From: Stentor roeselii
Taxonomy: Eukaryota > Ciliophora > Heterotrichea > Heterotrichida > Stentoridae
Assembly: GCA_006503475.1 (NCBI GenBank)
Contig: RSEH01000029.1
Span: forward strand, 1 to 64,000
Length of the DNA stretch: 64,000 nt
Reading direction: 5' to 3'
Of the stretch, positions 31,201-39,975 are shown piece after piece. Numbering within the stretch: position 1 is the stretch's first letter; the number at the start of each line of letters is the position of its first letter. The translations under genes and the position numbers were made by a program. A model generated the notes under the pieces. It did no database searches. It worked only from the letters and a program-made list of their open reading frames with translations, and was not told the DNA's origin.

Positions 31201-31836
31201 TTCAGATTCAGATTCTCCATGAATCAACTTGACTACTCCGTTATTCAATCCAAAAGCAAGTAAACTTCCATCGTCGCTTACATCAATGCAACAAATAGAA
31301 TCAATAGTTTCTATTTTTCGATGACTTAAAATCGCTTTGCCTTTCTCAGCACCTAGTTCAAAAACACTTAAAAAAGGAGTGAAATTCGAACAGTATAAAA
31401 TCGACTTGCTACTTCCAAGCTTTAAAGATATTCCTTGGTCAAGAAGCTGTGTTCTGTGAAGGGTCTTCAAAGAAGGGAACTCAAAAATAATCATCTCGTG
31501 AGTGGATGTCGAGATAATCACCCGGGTATCTGACTGTGCGAGAAGAACAGTGAAAATGGCAGCCCTTACCACTTCATGGTCCTTTATCATCTTCCTTTGA
31601 ACCATGTTAAAAACCCCGATTTCTCCGTTTTGTCCTCCTAAAACAACAATTTCTTCATTTTCAGAGATATCGAAACAAGTTGGAATGAAATCTGTTTCTA
31701 ACATCTCAGGAAGCTGCTTCTCGCAAAAACCGAAAAACTCGTTTAAAGCGTCTTGAAAATTCGTAGGTTGAGCAGTTTTTCTGATCTCTGAAGGGTTGGA
31801 AAGAGTTTTGCGGAATAAGAATTCTAAGCCACTCAT
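28231..31836 (-). CDS. WD40-repeat / TRP-type ion channel fusion protein
   Basis: I take ATG 31836 (MSGLEFLF) as the start. The frame is open further upstream, but only from a non-ATG codon and inside the neighbouring gene. The protein is about 1,201 residues. Residues about 40-640 carry some twelve WD40 blades ('GHVQPVTAICFIEDNNVVLSAS', 'STIVKWDVTSG', 'KHTGEITGLAF', 'NTIIMWDMKV'), enough for two propellers. About 850-1070 is a six-helix cation-channel domain of TRP/polycystin type. The loop before the last helix ends in 'DWAIFFIATMINPVIMLNLLISIMGDTYSKV', the TRP-like S6 and following box. A C-terminal coiled coil (about 1085-1190) suggests tetramerisation. It sits in a membrane; ion selectivity is not readable. 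Starts 19 bp after the upstream gene's stop. Confidence 0.88.
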   Translation of the reverse strand: MSGLEFLFRKTLSNPSEIRKTAQPTNFQDALNEFFGFCEKQLPEMLETDFIPTCFDISENEEIVVLGGQNGEIGVFNMVQRKMIKDHEVVRAAIFTVLLAQSDTRVIISTSTHEMIIFEFPSLKTLHRTQLLDQGISLKLGSSKSILYCSNFTPFLSVFELGAEKGKAILSHRKIETIDSICCIDVSDDGSLLAFGLNNGVVKLIHGESESELQSTNPHDSAPTIISFSEHRRHIGVGFKDFTLKVWNVDSNFTMKYQFTKHTGEITGLAFVKDNRYMISGSKDNTIIMWDMKVERSPYSVSLIEREVLWFKCSSDHKKLYFNQNSNCFMVWEVPQLTKNARYRKHTDKVNCVEFLFNSFELISVGDDGLAVIWDYRNDTLQEFVQLEGSLTHVIASKFGHFVLITSTKPCIYRWNLSTLNVEDYEVNSPIWCIRFSSDENMVAVGNDMNWIIIYDTEVMEKKTTIKGHVQPVTAICFIEDNNVVLSASLDSTIVKWDVTSGNKIETLYGHDDSIDFMIVTNNGWIISSSKDQCIIIWDISGIILYQLKVPEAGKTLSLSLSEDCQFLISLQQDKYYYWKMDNLTVMFQSDTQDPASWLAVSQDEKALAVAEGNTIFIEENPLRSPAIRLAGKSQGSQQKYMKFILDNIKGKGKFQIEEEHHHWVVTPYLIGVAHILAYSNRIEELNYCLFGSSNKAALFSTVNEETPLSLCVDQEYKNCIDLCLKYIKSDYFKRGNKRAYVPLGNCLTKLNTMELPEIIKIYENLFVRAMDNHLPSFCFYDTNLPALYHSDMLVIYPEKIIAKDLYSPNGRSIVFYHSLCPLYLDIGTTESIEFLESLTECSNEEIFRTSILQVLLGNKWDRVKWAVYAQGSLYIFYMIQLSIYCIMFRNETVNLSMLFGNNILLTLYEVSQIITDPIDYWKDKWNILDQLRGLSCILYTIYVFQGNDDDDVLLSVIIFSWIRGISYFRMFDGTRYMVRLLAEVLKDMQVFFIILCYSTLAFSFIYFLRERQLTFLEYVTVSYRLDLGDFDAEYTEIFDWAIFFIATMINPVIMLNLLISIMGDTYSKVQESNDIANYQELTEMIIEIEKLMFWKKGTNSKQFLHQCDFLTGNDEESDKVIMKIKAMKQKANNINDLLDHIEERIYKNNVSNMENGIIDIKREQEEFGVEMKEILDKNNEILEDFLMKLEYGDEQEGSLI

Positions 31837-31855
31837 AATATAATTTAAATTCCAA

Positions 31856-33154
31856 CTAATTAAAAAATTTCTGGCACCAGGGACAGAATACCTTAGAAGC
31901 CTGTTTGAAACAAAGGTATCGACATGAAGGACAGAAACAAAATTCAACCTCGAAGCCTTCCAAGTAATTTTCGAAGTTTTTAAGGAATGAGGAATAATGG
32001 CTTATGTGTTGAAAGTCTTGGTAAAAGTTACCAAGGGACCTTTCTGAATGATTTTTCACGATTGACTCGACGTAGGTAAGAAATTTTGATAAGGGGTAGA
32101 TAAGAGTGAAGTCTTTTTTACATTTGCATTTGAAGTTTAGTTTGCTTTCAGGAAGTCTTCGGTCTATCGCGGTCTGGATCAGGTTGAAGAGGACTGGCTT
32201 GTAGATATAGTAAAATAAGCAAAATTCACAGATTAAGTGATTGCAGGAAGGATTTGTAAGGATTGCTTTGTTTTTGGTACAACAAAAACAGTTGTGGTTT
32301 GGATTTTTTGAAGGGATTATTGGATTTTCGATGATTTGAGAAGAGGATTTTAAATGGGTAGGTTTGAGGTTTAGGTCTTGATTGTTAATAATGCTCATTC
32401 GAGGGATTTGGTCAGGTTTTAAGTTTTCGTGAGGAGATGTTGGACTTTTGCATTCTTCACTTAAGCTGAATGGGTTGATTTCGTTTGACTTTGAAGAGGA
32501 AATTGAGTCTTTGTGGCTTAGGTCTATCGGATTTTCTACAATTTGATTGGAAACTAAGATGTTATTGGATCCAGAGTTTCCTGGATATGTTTCTAGCTCT
32601 CTTCTCTCTTTGGATTGTTGGAAGAAACTGGTACAGTCTCTGCAGTTTGCGACTTTATCGAAAAGAGATCTTTTTTCGAGACTTTTCAAGTAGTTTAAGC
32701 AGACTTTGCAGTAATTGTGTCTAAAACATGAGATCTGGTTGGCGAACAGTCCACACATGAAGCAGTTAGGAGGCCTGGGTTCAATAATATAACTTTTAAA
32801 AAAATTCTCACATCTCTGACAATCTTCTCCTTGAAAAAAGACTTTTTTACTATCAGAGTCATAATAGTGAAAAATGTTATTACCTCTGCTATTCACACAA
32901 ATCAAGCAGTAAAAATGCATATCACAACAACTCGGCCTGCACATCTCATTTTGCTCAAAAAAATTAACGCAAATTCTACAACACTTGAAAATTTTATCTT
33001 TTTTTAAATCGCAAAAATAACATTCAAGCAAATGTTCTTTTGTAATGAAAGGAGTGCGACATTTAGTGCACATATTATTCCCATAAATACACATAAGGTC
33101 TTCTTGAGTGCTTTTCTGGTAGCAAATAGAACAAATCTCAGGAATGTCAGACAT
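31856..33154 (-). CDS. Cysteine-rich multi-zinc (RING-like) protein
   Basis: 432 residues. The N-terminal half (about 8-175) contains repeated C-x2-C pairs ('CSICYQKS', 'CTKCRTPF', 'CYFCDLKK', 'CCRICVNFF', 'CLICVNS', 'CQRCENFF', 'CFMCGLFA', 'CKVCLNYL', 'CRDCTSFF') spaced like serial RING or zinc-binding knuckles. A Ser/Pro-rich linker follows (about 185-285). The C-terminal half has another RING-like set: 'CFCCTKNKAILTNPSCNHLICEFC', 'CKCKKDF' and 'FCFCPSCRYLCF...FCPWCQKFF', reminiscent of RING-IBR E3 ligases without a clean match. Probable zinc protein, possibly ubiquitin-related. It ends 19 bp before the channel gene and starts 21 bp after the CLEC16A stop. Confidence 0.72.
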   Translation of the reverse strand: MSDIPEICSICYQKSTQEDLMCIYGNNMCTKCRTPFITKEHLLECYFCDLKKDKIFKCCRICVNFFEQNEMCRPSCCDMHFYCLICVNSRGNNIFHYYDSDSKKVFFQGEDCQRCENFFKSYIIEPRPPNCFMCGLFANQISCFRHNYCKVCLNYLKSLEKRSLFDKVANCRDCTSFFQQSKERRELETYPGNSGSNNILVSNQIVENPIDLSHKDSISSSKSNEINPFSLSEECKSPTSPHENLKPDQIPRMSIINNQDLNLKPTHLKSSSQIIENPIIPSKNPNHNCFCCTKNKAILTNPSCNHLICEFCLFYYIYKPVLFNLIQTAIDRRLPESKLNFKCKCKKDFTLIYPLSKFLTYVESIVKNHSERSLGNFYQDFQHISHYSSFLKNFENYLEGFEVEFCFCPSCRYLCFKQASKVFCPWCQKFFN

Positions 33155-33175
33155 TTAATATATAGACATTGTAGA

Positions 33176-35230
33176 TTAATAGTTATTTATGATAAACGAG
33201 TCTAGATATCTCGTGACTTGCAAGAACTCGCTTTGAAGTACATCTTTTTTTATCCTCTCAATATTTTTCTTACATGAAACTGAATCTTCAGTCGTAAAAA
33301 AATCGATCTGTAAGGAAAGACTGTCTTTTTCTGAAGTAAGAGCTAAGATTAACGGGTCGTTTTCAGGAGATACTTTAAGTGAGCTGGTCCTGATCTTGGT
33401 GACTTCAAGATTTCTTTCCACATTTACAAAAAAGTGACTGATGATGACTTTCGTGTTGTTTTTACAGTCGTACTTCTGAAGGTTCCCTGCCCTGGCCCCT
33501 TCACTTGCCATTAAAACCTCTTCAAAGCACATAAAACCCTTTTCCGCAAGGACTTTAGTCTGTAAAAATCCAATAATCAGCAAAGAACTCACAGCCCATT
33601 TAAGAACTTCCTTTTTTCCAACAGGCATTCGGTACTTCAACACTGTTTTCGCATCAACAGGAAGCATAAGTTCTGAAGGAAACTTGACATTATTCTCAAT
33701 TTTCAACATTTTGAATGATTTTGACTCGGTTTCGAAGATTTCAAGGAAAGTTGCTGAATCTACAGAAATTATCAAGTCCTTTATTTTAATGACAAGTTCT
33801 AAAGACCTGGCTTCGAGTTTTGATTTCAACAAGGGCAAAAAAGTGCTTTCAGGGAAAAGTCTGCAGAGATAGACCACCCTGGCAGATAAAAACATTTGGA
33901 ACCAGGGCTGGTCACTTGTAAGAGCTTTTATCAGAAGACTTGCTAGAACAGCGTCACTTGCGTAGACTGAACCGTCCTGAAGGATCTTTTTGATGAGACT
34001 TTGAGGTTTTACGTCTTCTTTTAACAGTAAAGAACTTTCAAAAAGCACTTTTTTGCTGATTAAGGCATTTCTGATGACTTTATTAATCAAAACAAGGACA
34101 CCTGCCGTGTTTTTTCCTGATTTGACGATAGAAAAAACTGAGTTTTTTATGTCGTTTAGAGTTTTACACTCATCTTCAAGTAAGTCGAACCTGTTGTTTG
34201 AGTTGCCTTTCATCAATGCTAAGATTTTTTCAGGCACCTGTGGCGAGAACAGGGCACTTGCAAGGATGTTGAGGATATAAGAAGACCTCAGGTCTTCAAA
34301 AATACAAACAAGAATAAAGCCGATTCCATTGAAATTTTCTTTATTTTTCCTGATTTCCTCCATTCTTGACATTATCCAAGGAAAACAAAGAGATATGAAC
34401 TTGTTGGTGACTTCTGAGGACATTTCTTCAGAACATTCAAGTAAGTCACTTAAATAGCATAAGTCGTCAGAAATCGTTGAAATGAAGAATTTACTGCTGA
34501 AGGTTTCACCTCTTTTTACTAATAATTGAAATTTTTTCCAGTGATTTAAAACTTTTTCGAAGACTTCTTGAATGAAACCTGTTCTTGTCAGGTGGTCGTC
34601 TATTGCTTTTTCATTCACTTTTTAAATATTACGTCGAACTATCTTTAAAATGCCTGTTCTTGCAGCGTTTCGTAGCATTGGGTCCATGTGACTGAAAAAA
34701 CTGAATGCTTTAGAGAAAAATGAGAAGTTTGTATGAAGAACGTATGAGGATAGAAGACTGCTTGGAAGATTGGCTGCCATGCCTTTCAGGAAACTCATGT
34801 AGTTTTCGACGATCTCGTCATCTGAAAAATCGAATTTCAGGGTAACAAGAAGAGTGTAAAAATCAGAGGCAAGTAAAAAGCCTATCTTTTCTTTACTCTT
34901 ATCCTCAATTCTCGATAAGTTATGCATTAAAATATTCGCGCTTTGGATTAACTGGATCTGAAGGTTTTTCGCTTTAATTTCCGAAAGAATTTTAGAAAAC
35001 AAGCCGAGTGTATTTCGAAATTTAAACTCGCTGATTAGAGATTACTCCAGAAACGTAAACTTATTCTGCTCGCTCCAAACAAGGGCTTCAGAGATATATC
35101 GAATCGTTTCTTGTATCTCTGATTTTTTCTTAGTTCCAAGGTAATAACAGTATTCAAGGTTGTTGAGTGCATTTCTAAATAAAAATTACAAAAATTGGGT
35201 TTGACTGTGGCTTGGAGGTTCTTTTTCCAT
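33176..35230 (-). CDS. CLEC16A/GOP-1-like protein (FPL domain)
   Basis: Four exons joined by three 15-nt introns at 35175-35189 (GTAATTTTTATTTAG), 35031-35045 (GTAATCTCTAATCAG) and 34618-34632 (GTAATATTTAAAAAG). The spliced protein is 669 residues. Splicing restores the FPL region: 'ETIRYISEALVWSEQN', 'LDEFKF', then 'TLKFDFSDDEIVENYMSFLKGMAANLP' (about 125-150) and 'DPMLRNAARTGILKIVRL'. The KFDFSD-E-x-x-x-YxSFLK signature is diagnostic of CLEC16A. Family members act in endosomal/lysosomal maturation, Golgi-endosome traffic and mitophagy. The protein is shorter than the roughly 1,050-residue human one, lacking the disordered C-terminus. A decayed copy of the first exons lies at about 36900-37160. 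Confidence 0.9.
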
Positions 35231-35282
35231 TTCTAAAATATTTTTGACAACAGCTAAGTCTAAGATTATATATTTTAACTAG

Positions 35283-36545
35283 CTAGATCGCGGCCTTTTT
35301 TTGAATTTCAATGTCTTGGAACACTTTAATTTCATGTTTCTCCTTATCATAGCTGACAGTGAACCCCCTATCAACTCTCGAAGCATACTTATTCATCATT
35401 TCCTTCGCTTCTTCTAAAGTATTACTCCAAAAATAAATAGGCTGCAAACTAGTAATTGGGTATTCAACAGTACAAGCCTTAAAAGGGTCAAAAAATCGAA
35501 ATTCTGGTTTTTCACTGACAGCATTAAAAATTTCATCAGCAGAGCTTAAAATTCCAGCTCCATAGACCTTTTTTTCATTGTTTTTCTTTCTGATCATTCC
35601 ATACTCAACTGAAAACCAGTAACAAGTGGCGAGTTTCTTGATTTCATCGTCACTGGCTCCAAGCGATGCGAGGCCGATCTGCTGTGAAAAGTCAGCAAAT
35701 TCTTTATCAGCAAAAAGAGGTGCATGTCCCAATAGTTCATGAATGATATCAGGTTCAGGTGTATAAAAAGGGACAGAATGATGCCTGATATACTGAGTGC
35801 TAGCAAAAACCCTAAAAGCTAGATAATTCAAAAAGTCTCTGCCACTCAGTAACCCAGCGATAGGAATGAGTCTAAACCCAGTCTTTCCTCCAAGATACTC
35901 ATTAATATCCTGTATCTGCGGAATATGATCACGAGTAAATCCACATTCTTTTTTCATTTCACCCACAGCTTGATTATACTCCTCACAAGCGTACTTCTTA
36001 TGCAGTGGCGAAAGTACATCAAAAACTTGTTGCCAAGTCTCAGTCTCTACTTTAGTATATTCTACTCTTGGAACTTTCTTATCTGAGCAATTATGTGAAA
36101 AGGCCACTTTCGAGATTTCCATTCTTCTTCTTCTGTACTCTTCATCTTTAAAACCTGGATGGTCACATTCAAGCTCTGAACCCGCTGCCAAGGTCTTCTG
36201 ATCTAAAGTGTCCAGGTCTTCTAAGGTCCTCGGAAACCAGGCGACTTGTTTGCAAAGAGACTCTCGAACTTGCATTCCTTTTAACGTCAAATCTTGAAGA
36301 ACTGAACTTTTTGTTATTTCTAAGTCGTATTCGAAGCTCAGTGAAAAAGTGTTGCCTTCTTTTGAGTTCAATGTACTCGCTGGCTGGGATTCGATGTGAG
36401 TGATGTTCAGGTGGTAGTCTTGGAATACCTCTAGAATTGATTTTAAGAGACCTGGATGGTCTGCTGATGATGTCAGGAGGATTGACTTCTTTTTACGGCT
36501 TGAGGAGAAGAGCCTTGCTGAGGTGTGGAGAAATTTAGATAGCAT
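35283..36545 (-). CDS. Biopterin-dependent aromatic amino acid hydroxylase (phenylalanine 4-hydroxylase-like)
   Basis: 420 residues with an N-terminal ACT regulatory domain (about 20-95, 'SILLTSSADHPGLLKSILEVF') and the catalytic domain (about 110-415). The iron ligands are all present with family spacing: H269 and H274 in 'PDIIHELLGH' and E314 in 'CYWFSVEYG'. 'RDFLNYLAFRVFASTQYIRHHS' and 'PEPDII' are also typical. The enzyme uses O2 and tetrahydropterin to hydroxylate Phe (or Tyr/Trp). Without an alignment the substrate is open, but ACT plus this length fits PAH. The first 20 residues (Arg/Ser-rich, no acids) could be a mitochondrial presequence. Single exon, 52 bp downstream of the CLEC16A start on the same strand. 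Confidence 0.93.
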   Translation of the reverse strand: MLSKFLHTSARLFSSSRKKKSILLTSSADHPGLLKSILEVFQDYHLNITHIESQPASTLNSKEGNTFSLSFEYDLEITKSSVLQDLTLKGMQVRESLCKQVAWFPRTLEDLDTLDQKTLAAGSELECDHPGFKDEEYRRRRMEISKVAFSHNCSDKKVPRVEYTKVETETWQQVFDVLSPLHKKYACEEYNQAVGEMKKECGFTRDHIPQIQDINEYLGGKTGFRLIPIAGLLSGRDFLNYLAFRVFASTQYIRHHSVPFYTPEPDIIHELLGHAPLFADKEFADFSQQIGLASLGASDDEIKKLATCYWFSVEYGMIRKKNNEKKVYGAGILSSADEIFNAVSEKPEFRFFDPFKACTVEYPITSLQPIYFWSNTLEEAKEMMNKYASRVDRGFTVSYDKEKHEIKVFQDIEIQKKAAI

Positions 36546-37513
36546 TTTTAGAGTATAACTTGTGGAGTAGAGTTAAATGTGGATTTTTTTATGATTTTTT
36601 ACTGGAGATGGAGCTTTGGGCTTTAGAATAGAGGATTTTAGAAGAGTTAGTTTGGGGATGGGGTTGTTGGAGAAAGTGAAGGATTGAAAAAAAATTTTCT
36701 TAGTAGAGAATTGAAATGATTACTGATGTGCAAATATTTACATTTAATCAAGATATATTATTTCTAATACAAATTACAATGTTCAATCGATTCATTCAAT
36801 AGATAAAAACTTTTAAGACAATATTGATGACCTATTTTAACTAGAAATTATTTGCATCAGCGGGTCATGAAGAGTTTTTCTTTCATTCCTGAATAATTTT
36901 TTAGATTAGTTCGAAAATATTTTAATATTAACTGACTGGTTAAAGATGGTTCAAGAATTATGAACTTGTTCTGTTCTCTATGAACAATGGCTTCTAAGAT
37001 TATGCCGAAATTTTATTGTATCACAGATAATTTATTGGTTCATGATTAAAAGTCTTTTAGATAGTTGAGTGCATTTGTAATTAAGAGGCACAGAAATCGG
37101 GTTAGACTGTGGTTGAAGGTCCTTTTTGAATTTATGAATAGTTTTACAACAATTAGGTAATCTATTATAATGTGTTGAAAGATCTAACATTAAATAAAAA
37201 ACTATCCAAATGCAAATCAGTACCTCATTACAGTCAACTGGTCACCAGTGTCTGTTCTATGAAGACAAATCATTAATTTATTTCTTCGTTCTTGGTATTC
37301 AAAATCGTCGAATTCCTGAAGATTATTTCAAATCTATTCCTGCCCTAATTTTAATATCTAAGTCTATTAAATCCTAAATACTCCATCAAAACCTAATAGA
37401 AACTTTTTGAAGCTATTTTAAATTTATCCTTAATCCCTTCAATATAAAAAATAAAATCATTTCAAATCCCTTCTAAAAAGATCATACTTTATCTATAAAA
37501 CCACTTAAAAATA
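36546..37513. other. Intergenic region containing a decayed CLEC16A fragment
   Basis: Divergent spacer between the hydroxylase (minus) and the arrestin-like gene (plus). About 36900-37160 is a degraded copy of the CLEC16A 5' end, given separately. The remainder is AT-rich with no ORF; the last 130 bp before 37514 are pyrimidine/A-rich and presumably promoter. Confidence 0.6.
36900..37160 (-). pseudogene. Decayed duplicate of the CLEC16A 5' end (exons 1-2 and leader)
   Basis: On the plus strand, 36960-37160 aligns without large gaps to 35040-35240. Shared landmarks, in order, are TTGTTCTGxTC (36966, versus 35059), 'gttgagtgcattt' (37060 versus 35162) and 'gggttagactgtggttgaaggtcctttttgaattt' (37098 versus 35196). 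The match extends left across the old intron 2 (ctggttaaagatggttc versus ctgattagagattactcc). The start ATG is destroyed (gaat for ccat), the intron 1 position no longer matches the GTA...AG pattern, and frames are interrupted, so it is a relic and not a gene. Confidence 0.7.
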
Positions 37514-38446
37514 ATGGGTGAAAACCAGATTCTTTTCAATCTTCACAGCCTGATATATTCAGCTGATGACTGGATCAGAGGAGAAATCAATTTAAAAGTA
37601 GAAAAAACAATTCACGCTCCTTTCCTATTCCTTAAACTTCAAGGTTTAGAGTCAGTATCAAGGGAAAATGAAATTCCAGAGAACATCCAATCTGAGATCC
37701 TCAACTACGAGATAAAAATCTACGAATGGCCAGACCACCATTTAGAACCCGGCGATTTTGCCTTTCCTTTCGAAATTTACCTTCCAAAGGACCTACCTTC
37801 AAGTACTTCAATTTTAACATCTCAGGTCAAAGTTCAAGTCTCATATCAGCTGATCGCCTTTGTGACTGAGTCTTTCAATGTCGCTTCTCATATCGTGATC
37901 CAATCGCGACAGGACTTTCCACTTTCTCTTAACAAGACTGACACAGTGATCGACATCAAATCTTGCTTCTGCTTCAAAAAAACAACAGTCGATTTCATAG
38001 TTTCAACAAAGAAATACGCTTATTCCAGCAATGATATCATAAAATTAACTTTAGATGGCCTTTGTCAAAGAATGCCTTCCGCACAGGTTAACTTGACAAG
38101 GACTTTGATGACGAATTTGAATAATCAGATGAAAGTAGAGAAGACGAATTTATGTGAAATTTTAACAACTTCTTCAACTTTAGATATCGATTTGAAAGCT
38201 TTTGAGGATCGGCTTAAGATTCAAACTACTTCTAGGGGAAAGTACTTCACATGCTCTTATTTTCTGACGGTCATTGGACGGCCTGAAGCCTTTTGTCATC
38301 GAGAAGTACCTGAATTGCAACTCTGGGTGGTTATTAACCCGGCACAGAAAAATGCTTCGATTCCGGTGTACAACGGGGCATGGAGACCGAATAAGATGGG
38401 CTTGATCAGCTATTCGCATGATAATCTTAATTTAGAGAATGTTTAA
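37514..38446 (+). CDS. Arrestin-like (alpha-arrestin/VPS26-fold) protein
   Basis: 310 residues, no intron. Residues about 5-140 match the arrestin N-domain: 'LFNLHSLIYSADDWIRGEINLKVEKTIHAPFLFLKLQGLE', then 'LEPGDFAFPFEIYLPKDLPSS' and 'KVQVSYQLIAFV', the classic 'G.h.fpF.f.LP..lPsS' pattern. About 155-290 forms the second beta-sandwich ('IVSTKKYAYSSNDIIKLTLDG', 'CSYFLTVIGRP', 'LQLWVVINPAQK'). Such proteins act as trafficking adaptors for membrane cargo. No PPxY motif is present. Its last codons (NLNLENV) and stop form the first unit of the 62-bp tandem repeat that follows. Confidence 0.82.
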   Translation: MGENQILFNLHSLIYSADDWIRGEINLKVEKTIHAPFLFLKLQGLESVSRENEIPENIQSEILNYEIKIYEWPDHHLEPGDFAFPFEIYLPKDLPSSTSILTSQVKVQVSYQLIAFVTESFNVASHIVIQSRQDFPLSLNKTDTVIDIKSCFCFKKTTVDFIVSTKKYAYSSNDIIKLTLDGLCQRMPSAQVNLTRTLMTNLNNQMKVEKTNLCEILTTSSTLDIDLKAFEDRLKIQTTSRGKYFTCSYFLTVIGRPEAFCHREVPELQLWVVINPAQKNASIPVYNGAWRPNKMGLISYSHDNLNLENV

Positions 38447-38790
38447 GGTTTTCAGGGTGTTATATTGATGCTGGTAAATATTATAATCTTAATTTAGAGA
38501 ATGTTTAGGGTTCTCAGGGTGTTATATTGATGCTGGTAAATATTATAATCTTAATTTAGAGAATGTTTTGGGTTCTCAGGGTGTTATAATGGTGCTGGAA
38601 TTATAATAATCTTAATTTAGAGAATTTTTAGGATTTTCAGGGTGTTATAATGATGCAGGTAAATATAATAATCTTAATTAGAGATGTTTAGGGTTCTCAG
38701 GGTGTTATATTGATGCTGGTAGATATAAAATAATCTTAATTAGAGAATGTTTTGGGTTCTCAGGGTGTTATAATAATGCTGGTAAATATC
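38421..38790 (+). repeat. Six-copy 61-62 bp tandem repeat spanning a gene-gene junction
   Basis: Units start with ATAATCTTAATTTAGAGAAT at 38421, 38483, 38545, 38606, 38668 and 38730, diverging slightly in each copy. The first copy contains the last codons and stop of the arrestin-like gene. The last contains the start codon of the aspartic-protease-like gene (ATGCTGGTAAATAT). The first two units therefore repeat a mini-ORF of nine codons (MLVNIIILI, then TAG) ahead of the true start. Expansion by unequal exchange or slippage of a short junction is the simplest origin. Confidence 0.92.
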
Positions 38791-39975
38791 AAATTTACTT
38801 TACTTTCTTTGATCTTCTTGACTTCCGCTCAACTTGTCGTGATTTTAAGTCCTGATTCACCTGGTTCAGAAGTTTTAGTAAACAGTAAAAATCTGAAGTT
38901 TACTGGAAAAATCTTTGTCGGGAGTAAAAAACAAGAGATGTCAATCGAGGTTCACTCGAATCTTGGAGTATTTTTTAATTAGTTTACCTGGTTGAAGGTA
39001 TCTGATTCCAAGAAAGATAATTTTTTTAAGCCTTGGGAATCTTCTTCTTTTTTGAACCTGACAACTACTGTGAATGACTTTCAAGTAAGACAGATTTAGT
39101 GCCTCCCTGACTTGACCTGTTCAGGGTATTTAGGAAATGACGTGATTCAAATAGGCTCAAGTAAAGGACTTAGTGCTTTCTCTGATTTTGTCTTGGTCAA
39201 TAACGAGTCTTCCTCCTTTAAATACGACGGAGCCCTTGGACTTGGATTTAATTTCAACGGAAGCCTTGTGGACACTTTTCTTCATTCTCTCAAAGTAGAT
39301 GGAAAAATTTCTAGTCAAGTTTTCAGTCTTTTTCTTAACTATTTCGATGATTTTGACTTTTCAGGACTAGGATCACCTCCTTCCACCTTGTTACTTGGTG
39401 AGACTGATTACGAAAAATTTTGCAGTAATGCAAGTCAAGTCGTTAGTTTCAATGTTGACTTGCAAAACAGCTGGAATATCAAAATTTTAGAGTTTTCATT
39501 TGGGTTTCAGTTTAAAGTCCCTTTTGATGTGAAAATCGACTTTTCAGTGCCTTTTATTAGCATTCCTCAGGTATTTTACAAACAAGTCGAAAATGTTTTT
39601 ATTCAACTTTTTGGATGTAGTGTTGATGTCAGTGGGTACCTTGCATGTGAATTCAAAAATGAAAGTCTTCCTTTGCTTACTTTGGATGGATTTGGAGGGA
39701 ATGTCACTGGGTCAGTTTGGTATTGTCATAAAAAGGAGGATGGAGAGAAAAAGTGCTTTTTATGGATGGTTGGGAATGATGATGGAGAATTTGTTATTGG
39801 GACACGGTTTTTAAGCAACTTTTACACGGTTTTTGATGCTGATATGAAAACTGTTAGCTTTTCACCTGCTGTTAAAAGTAAGAAACCGAGTGATAATCAT
39901 GATGATTCTAGCTCAAGTTCTTATCTGGAGAAGATTGGGTTTTATGGGGTTTTGGGAATTTTGATTTTAGGTTGA
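38776..39975 (+). CDS. Secreted aspartic-protease-fold protein lacking the first catalytic Asp
   Basis: Three exons joined by 15-nt introns at 38968-38982 (GTATTTTTTAATTAG) and 39085-39099 (GTAAGACAGATTTAG), giving 389 residues. Signal peptide at 1-18 (KFTLLSLIFLTSA). The pepsin fold is recognisable: 'IFVGSKKQEMSIEVHSNLGFTWLKV' aligns with the 'vDTGSsnlWv' strand, 'YDGALGLGFN' matches the G-L-G-F segment, and 'KIDFSVPFISIPQVFY' aligns with the second 'DTGTSlltvP' motif. Ahead of the C-terminus comes a Ser-rich stalk and a hydrophobic end ('IGFYGVLGILILG'), perhaps a GPI or membrane anchor. At the first active site D is H60 with TG changed to SN. At the second, Asp is kept but TGT is FSV. Hydrolysis is therefore unlikely; a binding role is inferred. 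Confidence 0.82.

Noticed and set aside
38968-39099. Two in-frame TAG codons making the aspartic-protease-like gene a pseudogene or showing TAG recoding
   Set aside because: Both TAGs lie at the 3' ends of perfect 15-nt GTA...AG introns; splicing restores the fold.
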